Below are positions 37,509-50,847 of a stretch of DNA of 64,000 bases, piece by piece. The position numbers were made by a program, and so were the translations under genes. A model generated the notes under the pieces. The model had not been told where the DNA came from, did no database searches, and saw only the letters and a program-made list of their open reading frames with translations. The DNA is from Plantago ovata (lineage: Eukaryota > Streptophyta > Magnoliopsida > Lamiales > Plantaginaceae). Numbering within the stretch: position 1 is the stretch's first letter; every line of letters begins with the position of its first letter. Location: assembly GCA_028274465.1 (NCBI GenBank), contig CM051456.1, positions 6,015,545 to 6,079,544 on the forward strand, in the 5' to 3' direction.

Positions 37509-39758
37509 CTACAACATTTCTGTTTCCTTTGCAATAGCTAGTCTAGCATTCTCACAGTCCTGCTTGAAAGTCCAATACAAAAGAGTATACAACAAGCTAC
37601 ACAAACCAAATGGCACCACCATCATAGCAAGAAGCCCCTTCGACAGAGCTAACGCCTCTCTTGCAGATCCTGAAACCGGATCAACTGCCTTCACATCATA
37701 CCCATACATCTTCTCTGAAAGAATTCCGACAAGTGGAGCGGCAAAAGAGGAAAACGACACTTCTAAAGCACGATCAAACGCATAAATCATGGTTCGGTGT
37801 TTGGGAGGTACAACCTCAGCAAACATTGGACCGTTTGCAGCTGTAGCACACCAGCTGATTGAAAGGCCCATCAAGAAGAGCGTGATGGTGTACGTATAAT
37901 AGCTGCTGGTACTCTGGGGGATCACCCGGAGAAGGAATAATGTGAATGGGATGCCCATAAAAGAACTAAACTGTGCACACATTATCCTTCCGGAATGAGG
38001 ATACTTTCGAGATAGTCTGTCTGCTATTACACCACCAAAGAAGGATCCTAGAGCGCAGCCTGCAGCGAAGATACTGACGAGCACTGCAACACTATTGTGA
38101 TCGAAGCCTGCAATGCATCAAGAAAGCAAAAATACAGGAATGATCAAGATAATCTGTTCAAGGTATCAATGCAACTTCTGCAACAAGTGAAAACTTAAAA
38201 GACTTGAAATGCAATGGTAATTGTCTTGAACGCAACTTACGACTCATAGCTAATCAATGTTAGGAACGAAAATCTTAAAACTTCCTGAATGGTTGAAGAG
38301 AAGTATACCAATTAGTTCGAACCACAAAGTGAGGAAGACGATTGCTGTCCAAGGAACGGATCCAACAAGTCCCTGTAGAACAATGAACTGAAAGGTTCGA
38401 ACTTTCATGATGGTTTTCATGGCCATCCACGATTCGGACCACAATGTAGCAGAACTGGTTCTATTTCTCTGTGTCAAAGTTTCCCTGTGAAAACAACATT
38501 ACTAAGATACCGGCACTACTGCAAGAAAGTTGCTAAACCGCTTCTTAGTCACTAAAAATAGAGATAACAAGCAGCAGTGAGAGAAGAAATAGAAACGATT
38601 TTCCTGTCATTAAACTGAAACTGTGTGGCGTATCTGGTTAACAAGGTAATGAGTTAATGTACTTATGCAGACTATAAGCTGCTTGTGCAACTTATAAAAG
38701 CACGTAAGGAGGTATGTTTCTGCTTAAGACGTATTCGTAAACACTGCTGCAAGTTTAGGGACTAGCTAGAGACCATAGTTGTCGTACCTATCATTACTGT
38801 TGCTGGTATCGTGAACGGAACTAATATTTCTGGGATCAACAACGAACTGAAACACAAGAAACGCAATCAAGCAACTCAAACTCGCCATGATGATGAAAGC
38901 ACAGCGCCATCCAGGTACACCCCAAAAATCATAACCTGCCATTACTGTTGCAATAGCTCCACCTCCTATACCACCTACTGCTCCTACAAGACTCAAGACA
39001 CCAAACCCTGCTCCTCTTACACCATCCATATAACTATCTGCAATGAAAGACTGGAGCGACGGTATCACAATTGCCAGTCCAAAACCGTTTATAGCTCTCC
39101 AAAATACAACTTGAGAGAAATACTTGGTTGCTCCTACAGCTGCTGTGGATAAGGCCCAGCATACAATGCCAACTGCTAGTACTGTAGGGCGGTCATAATT
39201 GATAGCTAGCACACCTGCTATAGGCGATGCCAGTCCTTGGACAAAGTTCCTCATGAATGTGAGATATCCGAGATCTGATGGTCCAGCAGCAAAAGCTTCA
39301 CTGACTTCTTTGTAAACGGATGGAAGGAGATTCTCATCCGCTCGCTCCATTATAGAAGCCATGTTGATTATAATCAAGGATAGAGAAATCCCACATATTT
39401 TTCTTATTCTGCAACAATAATGAGATGTACCAGAATGCTTAACAGAAATTGAAACCGGAAAAAGTCCGAAGAACTAGATCACAATAAGTAACGAAACAAA
39501 GACCACCATGAATACGGAAGCAAGCACTTAAGGGCCTAAAAATCAAACCAGTGTCTAATCACAAACCAACTATCAAAACTGAAACATGAAAAACAGAACA
39601 AAATAGGGGAAAACAACAAATACAGCCTATTTATTATTCAGAATTGAAAACACTCACTTGAAATGTCCAAGATTTCTCGATTGCAGATTCTTGGATCGGA
39701 CAGAATCACTCCCACCATTTTTACGGATCCGCATGCAAAGAAGTCTAACAAGATTCAT
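37509..39758 (-). CDS. Major facilitator superfamily transporter (At4g36790/At2g18590-like), copy 1
   Basis: Four exons on minus: 39758-39658, 39408-38788, 38484-38309, 38107-37509 (1,497 bases, 498 aa). Polytopic membrane protein of a plant MFS subgroup whose substrates are poorly known. Motifs: N-terminal IIINMASIMERADENLLPSV (first membrane helix and loop), LGYLTFMRNFVQGLASPIAG, FWRAINGFGLAIVIPSLQSF, GWRCAFIIMASLSCLIAFLV. C-terminal half: VLVSIFAAGCALGSFFGGVI, then ADRLSRKYPHSGR (MFS loop signature D-R-x-x-R-K) and EVVPPKHRTMIYAFDRALE. It ends FKQDCENARLAIAKETEML. Helix pattern is consistent with 12 segments. Exon 1 is a short basic leader. Intact. Exon sizes 3 and 4 equal those of copy 2. 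Confidence 0.92.
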
Positions 39759-40387
39759 TTTTATCAAATGTAATCAAACAGACCAAAACAGATGAGCTGA
39801 TCCTGTACTCTGAAAGATCTTATAATGGATCACCAACCATAACTGTCAAGGTGGAGGATTTGATTTGAGCATTTTACCAGCACTTTGAGATTTCATCATC
39901 CCAAATAATGAAAATGGATCTTTGAGATAAGTACGATTTGCCTTTTCATTCTTGTTTTCTATCCAAAGATTCAAACTTGATCACTGACACTCCTATTTAC
40001 GTTAAAAACTCGAATACTGGGTACTAAATGCACTTTTTAACAACTTTTACCTTTTTTTAGCAAACTTTTTAAGCGTGCTTGTAAAGAAGGAAAATGACTC
40101 AACATACAAAGGCAAATGACAGTATTATGTTAACAACATTTCAAGGTATAATATCTACGTATAACAAACTCAAGCTTCAAGAATAGAAAAACTCACTATT
40201 GATAAGAGTAATAATGATGTTACAATGTATACCTTTTTGCTTGCAATGATGTTACAGTGTGAACTAAGGGAAATTCCAATATGCTTCCCATATTATACAA
40301 CGGGGCGCCGCCTCTGCACTGCAGTATCCTACAGACTTCGCCCGTACTCAATGTTCTACACTCTACGTCTCTACGTATAAATACGAG
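39759..40387. other. Spacer between tandem MFS genes
   Basis: Holds the promoter and leader of MFS copy 1 and the 3' UTR of copy 2. No other gene seen. Confidence 0.45.
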
Positions 40388-43300
40388 TCACAGCATTTCA
40401 GTCTCCTTTACGCTAGCTATTCTAGCATTCTCGCGATCCTGCTTGAAAGTCCAATACAGAGGAGTATAAAACAAGGAGCACAAAATGGTAGGAACCATCA
40501 TCATTGCGAAAAGTCCTCTTGATAGTGCCAACGCCTCTTTAGCCGACCCTAGGATGGGATCGATTGACTTTGTATCATACCCATACATCTTCTCCGAAAG
40601 AATTCCGACAACGGGAGCAGCGAATGAGGAAAATGACATTTCAAATGCACGGTCAGATGCATAGACCATGGTCCGGTGTTTGGGAGGCACCACCTCAGCA
40701 AACATGGGGCCTATTGCAGCTGTAGGAGGCCAGCTTACGACAAGTCCCATAAGGAATAGTGTGGTAGAATACATGTAATAGCTGCTGACACTCTGGGGTA
40801 TCATTTTGTAGAGAAACAATGTAAATGGGATGCCCATAAAAGCACTGAATTGTGCACACATGATTCTGCCTGAATAAGGGTATTTCCGGGAAAGTCTGTC
40901 GGCGATTACACCGCCAAGAAGAGATCCCAGAGCACAACCAGCTGCCAAGAAGCTGACCAAGGTTGCGACGCTCCTGTGGTCAAACCCTGCACCAAGAATA
41001 ATTAAATTATATTTGGTGCACCCAATTGGAGATTTGCACTTGTGGACACAAAACTTTGATGAGAAGCTGACCAATGAGTTCGAACCACATTGTGATGAAG
41101 ACCATGGCTGTCCAAGGAATAGAGCCAGCAAGGCCCTGTAAAACAATGATCCGAAAAGTTGGAACTTTCATGACAGCTTTCATGGTTGTCCATGATTCCA
41201 ACCATACCGTCACAGCACTGGTACTGGACTTATCTATCAGACTTTCCCTGAGCAAACATCACTGGATTAAAAACTGCTACTCTAATCTCAAGTTACCATA
41301 TCAAGAAGCAGTAGCAAATAAGTTAAGGATTTAGCAAGAATATGCAGGAGTATTTGTGCGGGCTTAGGTTATTAAAGCACCTAACGCGCGAGATGGTTAT
41401 CTTACTTTTGCATAGTACTGTTTAAGAAAAGTCTAAAGAAGACAGGAGATGCATTTGCCAGTGCTGCAAAATTGCTACAATAAAAATAGGCAAATACCTG
41501 TCAACAGACTCAACACTGTTGCTAGTATCCTGAGCAGAATCAACATTTCTGGGGTCAATAACAAACTGAAACACAAGAAACCCAATTAAGCAGCTCAAGG
41601 TGGCCATTAAGATCAAGGCACATCGCCATCCAGGTATGCCCCAGAAGTCGTAACCAGCCATAATTGTGGCAATGGCTCCACCTCCTATACCACCCAGAGC
41701 GCCAATAAGAAACAAAAAGCCAAACCCAGCCCCTCTCCCGCTATCCGCATAGCTGTCCGCAATGAAAGACTGAAGTGATGGTATCACAATTGCCAGTCCA
41801 ATACCATTTATTGCTCTCCAGAAAGCAACTTGAAAGAAATACCTGCTCACACCTACAGCAGCTGTAGACAAAGCCCAACAAAATATGCCAACTGCAAGAA
41901 CCTTAGGCCGATCATAATTAATAGCTAGTACACCGGCCATAGGTGATGCTAAACCTTGCACAAAGTTCCTGATCAATGTGAGATAGCCAAGATCTGACGG
42001 TCCAGCAGAAAAAGCTTCACTCACTTCTTTGTAAACAGAAGGAAGGAGATTTTCATCAGCACGTTCCATTATAGAAGCCATGTTGATTATTATCAAGGAT
42101 AGCGAGATCCCAAAAACTGTTCTTATTCTGTAACATATGAGCAAGGGCCACATGTCAAGCAAAACTGTGTATCAGAAATACATTCAATACCATCCATTTT
42201 AGATGTGAGAGTGAAAAAATTGTGAGCATTTGGAGCCAAAGTAGCAAGTATTAAATAACCAAAAATATAAGTAAAATTTCCAAAATGATTGAAGAATCAT
42301 GAGATGGTCTGCCCTAGCAGTCTTGCATACAACTACCAAGATAGGGATTTAAAATCTACTGCTAAGTAGCAACGATGGTGATCAAGTAAGGATGTTAATC
42401 TATAACCAGCATTCTGTGAAACACTTGTTAATGTCTCTGGTCTTCACCAGCCTACTGATAACCAGATTATACATATTCATACATAAGCTATATATATCAA
42501 CGATCAACTAATGATAAAATATGACACATGAAACACAATTGTTCACTACAAAAATAGCACTGGTAGTATCTCATTGACACTATACCCATCTCATACTGTG
42601 AACCTTTTGTCTTAATTAAATTTCAAGACCACTTCTTTCCATTTTCTCGGACAATAAAACTAATCCAAGAGTAAATTCCAGCCTCCAGGGGGGGAGTCAT
42701 CCTGATTCCTTTAATTCCTCTTTTCGAACGATATCTACAACTTGTAATGCTTTCTTGATCTGAAATTATTATGCTTAAAGGATGACCCAACATTGTACAT
42801 GCACAAGAAACTATACTGTAGTTCTCTGATAGCATCGAAACCAGGCAACCAAAGGATCGAGTTTGGTGATTATGACCAGATGCTAGCCAGTGGTTACTCT
42901 TCCATGTAAAAGAGGACGTTGGCATGTTTTGCACATGAACTAGCATCTCTTCCGTAAGCGAAGTCCAAAGAATAAGATAAACGTCTTAGTCGATATATAC
43001 AAGCTAACTTTGTAAAGAAAATATGCAACTTAGCTTCACACATTGTACTAGTTCCATGATGCAATAGCTGCAGCCAATATAAACTAAACCATTACTTCCA
43101 CTAAAACACAAGCAAAGAAAGTATTTTCATTTCCATCAAACCGAATACGCATTAATATATGGCAACAATTAGTAAGATTGAGCTAGCTTGGGAAAGGAGC
43201 TAATAGTGAATCCCTAAAAATAAGGTAACAGCAACCTAGTAATAAGAATCATTTGCAAGACCCAATTAACAAGGCAAAAAAAATTGATGTATATATGAAC

Positions 43301-43451
43301 ATTATGAACAACCAACAAAGGGAATAGAAATAAGATGAGATGTTGAATCGAAAGAAACTCACTTCATGGTTGGGCGAATTCTGGGCATGAGATAATTGGA
43401 TGGTGAATTAGCAGAGGCACCAAGTTTTTGGGTTCTGAGGCTAAGTCCCAT
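40388..43451 (-). CDS. Major facilitator superfamily transporter (At4g36790/At2g18590-like), copy 2
   Basis: Four exons on minus: 43451-43363, 42127-41498, 41247-41072, 40986-40388 (1,494 bases, 497 aa). Tandem paralogue of the gene at 37509, with the same intron phases and identical lengths for exons 3 (176) and 4 (599). Exon 1 encodes MGLSLRTQKLGASANSPSNY and is unrelated in sequence to that of copy 1, though it has the same phase. The membrane core is conserved (IIINMASIMERADENLLPSV, FWRAINGIGLAIVIPSLQSF, GVIADRLSRKYPYSGR, EVVPPKHRTMVYASDRAFE). Ends RENARIASVKETEML. The first intron is long (1,235 bp), leaving room for regulatory sequence. Intact; likely plasma- or endomembrane transporter, substrate unknown. 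Confidence 0.92.
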
Positions 43452-44509
43452 GCCTAAAATGGTGGTGGGTCGTCAATTTCAATTTATGGCGGCTTTTTGG
43501 AGAGTAGCTAGCAGGGAGCTAACCATTAGTCAGCGTTTTGGTAGGTAAAGATTTGCAAATGAGACCAACAACCACCACCATTTCTAACAAAGAAAGGAAA
43601 GTATCAGAGCAACAGCCAAGCCAAGTATAATGATAAAATACTCGCGTCATCGCACCCATTACTGTTTGCTGCTCACGTCGTTCAAGACGTGGTTTTTACT
43701 TTTTACAAATGACGGAATCAATCTCTTCCTAAAGTTTGCCTGTTTGTACGTTTTGCCCCTAAACTTTGATGCGTTACGACTTGACCCCCAAACTTTTATG
43801 TATGTTGAAATACTTCCCCTTTCTTCCGTCGGGTTGCACAATACATCACCCCCCGGAGACTGGACTATTGGATTTGGATGTTCTCATCTTTTAATAACAT
43901 TTGAACAGAAAAAAATAAAATAACTCTATACCTCAACAATGATAATTTAATTAAACGTTTGCGACTTGCAAGTAAGGATTTAAGTCATCATAAAATATTG
44001 AGAATGCACTTTACATGAAAAAGTAATTTTTGTGATGACAATCAGATTGATGCGAGGGGTACTAGTAGGATGCTTAAATTTAACATTATTGCTGCTAGTC
44101 CGGTGGATTTGCCGGATGCGTTTGTCCCTTTTGTTAGGGGTCCGAACGCCTCTATGACCAAATTATAAATTTTACTTGCTTTTCACCATTGACAGTAACA
44201 CAAAAAGATGCAGACTTCACACAGGTATGATTGTCAAATTGTGAAATGAAATGTAAATACAATTGTCTCTCCTCGTTCAATTTCTATTCCTATGTTTATA
44301 AAGGAATATTTTAAAAATTATAGGAAGAAAAGAAAAAGAAAGAACATTTCTGAGTTTTGCCTGAATAAACCTCTCGTTCACTGATTTTTAAAATACATAA
44401 GCTATGAAATTCATATAAAAGTCGGTAAACATTCAGTAAAACCATCAAATTCAACGGATTACTCTTATTATGTTAGAACTTAGAATTAGATGTCTCCATA
44501 AATAAGAAT
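43452..44509. other. Spacer between MFS copy 2 and APP1
   Basis: MFS copy 2 promoter on the left (to about 43700), then AT-rich DNA with a repeat-like CCCCTAAACTTTGATG.. stretch (about 43740-43800). APP1 3' UTR next to 44509. No gene. Confidence 0.45.
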
Positions 44510-47500
44510 TTAGGCAACAATAGGCTCGGTAGCTTTATTCAGCCATTCCATCTCCTTCGCATCCATATATGGTTTTAGGATTTCCCTGCACCTCGAATGG
44601 TAATTATTCAGCCATTCGATTTCTTCCGGGACGAGAAGGCTCATGTCTATCAACTTCATTTGATATGGTGCCTGTAATAATATTGCATCCATGTTAACAC
44701 AAGCATTATTGATAATATGGAATAAAACATACCATCAAAAACAAAAGAGAAACATTGTACAATGCTCTGCAAAAATCAAAATACTGTACCCATGTTATAT
44801 GTTCAAATGTCAAGTAACCCTTGTTGCCAAAATTGAACTTTGTGTCCGCCTCCTTTACAATCAGTACATTCTCCAATCTTATACCGAAGTTACCATCCTC
44901 GTAATATCCAGGTTCTAGGAGAGAAAATTCATGTATCAATATCAAGTGTTATTAATATGCTAACAATGCAGGTGCATCTTCGCAACTCATTTATTTCTTG
45001 ACATCACCAACATGAACAACAATCTAGATTTAATTTAATTTATTCAATAAGATAAATTGATTACCATCGGTCACCGTCATCGAAGGTTGTAATGCAACAT
45101 TGGCGGAAGCTGGCCTGAAACTAATTTGATGAGGTCCTGTCAAAAACCAGAGAATAACTCAAAAGTTAGAACTGTGTACAACCATGCTGGTCAATATTTC
45201 ATCACTTTAAGTACCTATCAAACCTCTAAAACCCAGACTTGTTTCCATTCTGAAAAACGGTTCCATGTTCAAAATATGAGCCTCATATCCCTTGTTTATG
45301 AAAGGTAACTACATAATATCTGAGTCATTTTCAAGCTTGGCTTTTGCACACATTGGGTATTAATATGGAATTAAAGAGTGTAAAGCGGAGCAATTTGATG
45401 TCAATCTAACACTTAATTTTTCCATGTCTTAGGATCATTACATTGAAACTCCACAGGCCAAGAAAACCTGATTTGCTAAAATGTCTTAATATGTCAGATA
45501 TCTAGTTGCATAACTGCAAAAACGGGTATTAACAACTTTGTGGAATGGGATACAAGAAATATGTTTTACATGATCTAAAATAATAAGGGCAGTTTAACCT
45601 CACCTTCATGAACATTGAGGTAAGACCCGATTCCATGGCCAGTCCCATGTCTGTAGTCAAGCCCATCCTTCCACAGAGAAATTCGAGCAAGAATATCTAG
45701 CACATGGCCTGTTAACAAGTGTAAAGAAACATCAGTGAACAAGTGAGTGCTTTGGTGACATCATTACATAGCTTGCTGAAGCTAGACCTGGATTTGTTCA
45801 CAAGCAAGAGACTTTTGCAGAACTACGAGGCCCAAAGGGAATTGTCCAGGACAATCCGAAGAGAAAGTTATAAATGACAAAATCAATACTTACCGGTAGT
45901 TCCACTGGGAAATCGAGCATTGCCCAAGCCAATATGACCCTTGAGAACCTACAGTTGCAAAATGTTAGACCATCAAACTTTAAGTTGCAATTTTCAACTC
46001 AACAGCAATGTTGTAAAAAAAAAAAAAAAGAAAGCGGAACGGCCTTTACAGGAGAGAAAACAAGAGTACAAGCTGTAACATTGTTTCTTCAACAATTGTA
46101 GAATGATGATGATATAATAAAAAAATTAAAAAAAAAACACGTACCGCAGTATAGCATGCTTTCTCATGTGCTGTAGGTTTCCCAAAATGAACTGTCCGGG
46201 TAATATCAGTTGTTCCATCCAGATACTTCATATGCGCCAATCAAATCAAAAAGAGAACATCAGCAGGAACTGAAAAGGAAACAGGATAACATCTAGAGAC
46301 CAAAAAAACTAATTGTGCGGACATACCTGTGCTCCGGAATCAAACAGGTACATACTGTTTGGATCTAGTTCGGCACATGTTTCCACCTCCGGTGAATAAT
46401 GAATAATAGCTCCATTGGGACCAACTGATGAGATAGTGGGGAAACTCAGCCCCCTAAAATGCTGTCAATAAATATACATTAGAATTATAAGAAAGATGAC
46501 ATCAGGAAGCTAGGCATCTGAGCAGAATATGAAAATACACTCATGGTTTTCCAGCAAATTCTGTCAGTTGAGCACATCATACACAGTATGAATCTGGCTC
46601 TAAAATTATCAATAGACAAAGGAGGGAACAAATTATACAGCAAGTTACCTAATCTCAAAAAAATTAGCTAAAGAGAGGTGGCAAACTGCATAATTAAGCC
46701 TATACCTCTTTAGATGCACGGAACTCCTCCAGCTTATCACTCACTGACAGTTCAGTTAGCTTCACCTTTTTCCTGTCAATTTCATGAAATATGTTGGCAA
46801 ATTATTGCTTAAACAACGGTAATCCCGAGCTAATAACAACACCAAAGACCTCAAGGCAAAAGAAGTAGCAGCACTGTATCAGATCCATATCAACCCCCTC
46901 CCCGCAAAAAAAATATAAATAAATAAATAAATAAATAGAAGTAAAATGTAAATCGTGATAGAAGATAGTAGCATACTTTAAAAGGAAATCTTGGAGTGAG
47001 AAAAACGGTTCGAATCAAGTTAAGTTCTCTGTTTCAATTTGGGTCCTTGATATCTTTCTTTCCATTTTTTGCATCATCTTTCCATAAAATTTATATATCT
47101 ACTGCACATGCTTTCAGCTCAAATAATTCCAAAGATATGAGATATGCTGCAGCAGATTGAGAACAGGGAATATAAAACGAGAAGCCCTCTGACCATTTTC
47201 AATTATAGGTAGCATGTTGAAGAAACCCCATAAAACTAATTTTCAGTAAACAAAGAAACAAAATGATGGTGGTAAAAGAGAATAGCAATGTCATAGAGTC
47301 GATCAAGTATGACAAACTTACTGTTGATCCATGTTGGCTGTCCTCTCGACGAAGTACCCAGATGCCCCATAATTTTCCTGCATCTGAGGAGACAACAAAA
47401 ATGACTCTCTTATGGAACAAATATCTTCTTCATCATTAGTTTTGATAAGACTTGAGGTACAATGATTTTTATTTTGCTTTATGTTTAGTGTTATGCTATT

Positions 47501-50500
47501 TCTGACACTCATTTCATGTATTCATGCTACATATACATGCCCAATATATATATATGCAAGTACCTGTTTGTCCAGCCAAACAAGATACTGCACAACAGCT
47601 GCTCCATCTCGGATATGGCAATTCTTCAGTCCTTCCATTTCAACAGGATTCTAGGAGTACATAGGAACGAACAGCAAGCAAAAAAATTAGATACCACAAG
47701 ATGATTTAGCACATAGAATTTCAAAAACTATAATCATGTTTCCAAAATGTAGTGAAGTTTGCCCAGAGTAGTCACAAAAAGATGCGTAAAACAAAAAACC
47801 TTGATACCAAAACAGCAAAGATAAAATCCAGATCAACTATGAAGGTTTACATATGAAGATCAGCAAGAGTAATACATCATTCTTTAGATGGTTATGAAAA
47901 TATAATCATATATTTTCATAATAAAACTTAATAAACTATTTTTTCGGTATGATTTAGGATTAACACGAGGTCAGACGTGACATTAAAAAAGTCAACGTTT
48001 TGGAAATGGGAAGCTTTTGCATATATGGAGGAAGTAAATACCAATAAAAAGATGCTTCATCTTCTAACAGAAATTAGTTACTGCACCTTGTATTGCAATG
48101 ATAAACATGAGTGCCATTAAGCAAAGGCAGGTTTGAGGTCTACAATCAACACAAGTACCACTAAACAGAATTATCCAAGTGTTTGGTCAAACAATCCATA
48201 TAAAGGCTTGGCAACTATGTCAATCGCGTAGAGTCCAACTAATGAAGAATAAAAAATAAAATAATAATAATACCTTTAGAGCTTTCGCTAGGGCCAAAGG
48301 TGATGACTGCAGGAGAACTTTATCCTTTTTCAGTATTGAATACAATGCAAAGCAACATGAACCAGGGTCGATCCATACGAGGCTATCCGTGCTTCCATCT
48401 TCAGCAGAATTATTTTCCACCGCCATCTGATCCTCACAAGAATCGAGTTGTCCAGACGCAAGTAACGCTACATCTGTGCTAACTTCGCCATAGTCTCGCA
48501 CTCCAATACTATTTTTCTCCATATGCAAGTCTACCTGCAGATAACATTTAGGAATAGATCAAGGGATACGCAAAGCAAAGCCTTTCAGTTAATCATACGA
48601 GATTTTAAAATCAAAATTAAATACTTGACCATATAATTCTAACCTCGGAAGACAACTTGCTCCTCTCAACATAAAAGAAAGCTGAAGTCAAAGTTACTAT
48701 AGCATAAGCGTGAACAACCGGACTGTAGGCAACATCACACCCACGAACATTATACAACCATGCAACCTGAATTAAAAATATTCCATTATCCAGATTGAAC
48801 CTTTTAGTTATATTACAAACTATAAGTGAATCGGAAGAAGGTAAGCTGTCATGAGATTGCCTCATCTAATGCAGAAAGAATAATAGCACACGCTTTTTCC
48901 TTCACAAGCTTTTCTCTCAATTCCTTTAGTTTATCTTCAACTGAACGACCGGCGAACTCGAGTGGATGGACAGCAACAGGGTTCATTTCAGGGGATGGCC
49001 TACTTTTCCAAACTTCATCAACCAAATTTGTAGTCGTTGGAATCAACTTTTGTTGCTTGTTTGCAAATGCCCGCTCCCACCGATGTGCTGTGTCAACAGA
49101 CACACACCATGTATCAACACCAACATTTGCATCTTTTGCCATATTCTAGAGAAAAAAAAAAAAAAGTTAACATGAGCATGACAGAAATTTGATCTAATAC
49201 AAATGCAGTAAGTGAACAGTCAAAAGACAATTTACATCCTCAATACAAATCAATCAAGCAGAAAAAAATGGGAAGATTGCCACATTATCTCCTTTCAATG
49301 AAAAAGAGCGTAAAGGGTACTTAATGGCAGAGAGAAACACGAGAGGCTTTGTTGAAGTCAAGTGCTCTAATAAACACTTACATGTGGCCTGTATTTTAAG
49401 CAGTAGAACTCACCATACAGCCAGAAATTCAACACTCGATCATCAGCAATAAATTACTTTAATCACAACAAAGAAGAGAAAGAAAACCACAAGCCGGGGC
49501 GAGGAGGGTGGGTGGTTTGATGCAAGCTACACGTAGCTACTTAAGAAAGTGAAAAACAAAAACCATAAATAGCAAGAAGACAAGAAAAAAAAATAGGTAA
49601 AAATAATCAGATGAGGTCATAAAAAGGAGCATCATGAAGAATACATAACACAAGCAAACTTAGAATGTTCAAGACAACGGAGTGTTACATGTCCTCCAAT
49701 TGCACTACAAAACTCCCAGAATTTTGGTTTAGAAACCACGTATGTTTTGGCGTTTAGTAAGCCATGCTCAAAAGGCAAAGGGCACGACACTGTACAATAC
49801 ACGTGTGATAGATCTACTCAAGTACATATTTAGAAATTAAAGCACCAATGAGATCGTGTGATTGCTGTAGGCACAAATCAGTACTCACATCAGCCATCCA
49901 GATATCAACAGTTGGGTCTTCTCCCATTCGCATGAGCTTCCACTGATGAGAGAGCTGTTGTTCTGCTTGCAGGAAGTACCGTCCATCTGTCCACAGCAAT
50001 GCCTCATTTGCCGTAATAAGCGCTAAACCTGCATATATTTAAATTAAAATAAGGAATTAGGGAAAGTTGATCCATAATTATGTCTACATACCAAACAAAC
50101 ACTCATCACAAACACCAAGGCTATGGCACACATTACCAGCCATTGATCGAAACTAGATTGAACTAGCAAAAATAGAAGCATACTGAAGTATGCCAATAAA
50201 GTAAGTCATGTTATGAGCCACCGTCAGTCAATTAATTTCGCTACCATGATCGAAAAACTGCTTTCCAGACAAAATTGGGTAGTTTATCCAAGTCAAAACT
50301 AGCAAACTGGAGAGTGATGCTGAATAATAAAATATGTACTGAACTGAACTCTTACCCTCACACTTGAGCTAACAATCTGAAGTTAAACCACAGCATTCAA
50401 TAATCGATTGAAGCATGCACATACAATTACAAACAGGAGAGGACTGTAGTATAGGGAAAGTGAACAAACCAGCACTGCCAGTGAATCCAGATACAAACTC

Positions 50501-50847
50501 TCGCCTCTTATCACGCGCCGATACATACTCGCTCTGCAACACACGACGACGATCAACCCAAATCACAAAATTAGAATCTAATTCACGAAACTTCAAACAA
50601 ACGTAAACAGATAAACAATCCGATTACGCAAATTAACATTTCAACTATCCAAATTAAGATTGAGCAACTATTCAATTACATACGCGAAGCCAATTGATAC
50701 AATCGGTTGAGCAAATTGGTCCAGAATCATGAGAGATTGAAGAGAACTTGCCTGGTGATAGTCTTCGGAAGGAACGACGAGACAGTCGAGCGGCGGAGAG
50801 TGAGAGGCCATTAGAGACCGGAGAGAAGCAAGCGTTTGTTCGGCCAT
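44510..50847 (-). CDS. APP1: Xaa-Pro aminopeptidase 1 (aminopeptidase P, cytosolic)
   Basis: Removes the N-terminal residue from peptides with Pro at position 2. Arabidopsis APP1 also binds the auxin-transport inhibitor NPA. Sixteen exons on minus: 50847-50752, 50533-50470, 50028-49889, 49145-48861, 48766-48644, 48534-48274, 47650-47564, 47383-47322, 46772-46706, 46461-46327, 46225-46145, 45948-45894, 45708-45604, 45136-45065, 44914-44790, 44671-44510. Sum 1,920 bases, 639 aa (Arabidopsis about 645). N-terminal creatinase-like domains ([36 protein letters not shown]). The C-terminal pita-bread metallopeptidase domain keeps all five metal ligands: two Asp in YLFDSGAQ and DGTTDIT, His in HGTGHGIG, Glu in EPGYYEDGN and in RLENV. 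Introns 1 and 4 use GC donors (CAG|GCAAGT and GAG|GCAATC); both are needed for the frame. Intact. Confidence 0.96.

Larger units (their letters stand above)
35523..37590 (+). repeat. Tandem segmental duplication, unit 2 (UGT plus MFS tail)
   Basis: Sister of unit 1 (31205-33336). It joins seamlessly to the full-length MFS gene on its right, so unit 2 is the original and unit 1 the derived copy. Confidence 0.88.

Noticed and set aside
43630-43923. 97-codon plus-strand frame between MFS copy 2 and APP1
   Set aside because: No recognisable motif and low complexity; sits in a repeat-like stretch.
47935-48040. Stowaway-like phrases (AAAAAAGTCAAC, GGAGGAAGTA) inside an APP1 intron
   Set aside because: Only one end is recognisable and no TA-flanked partner was found; too degenerate to call.
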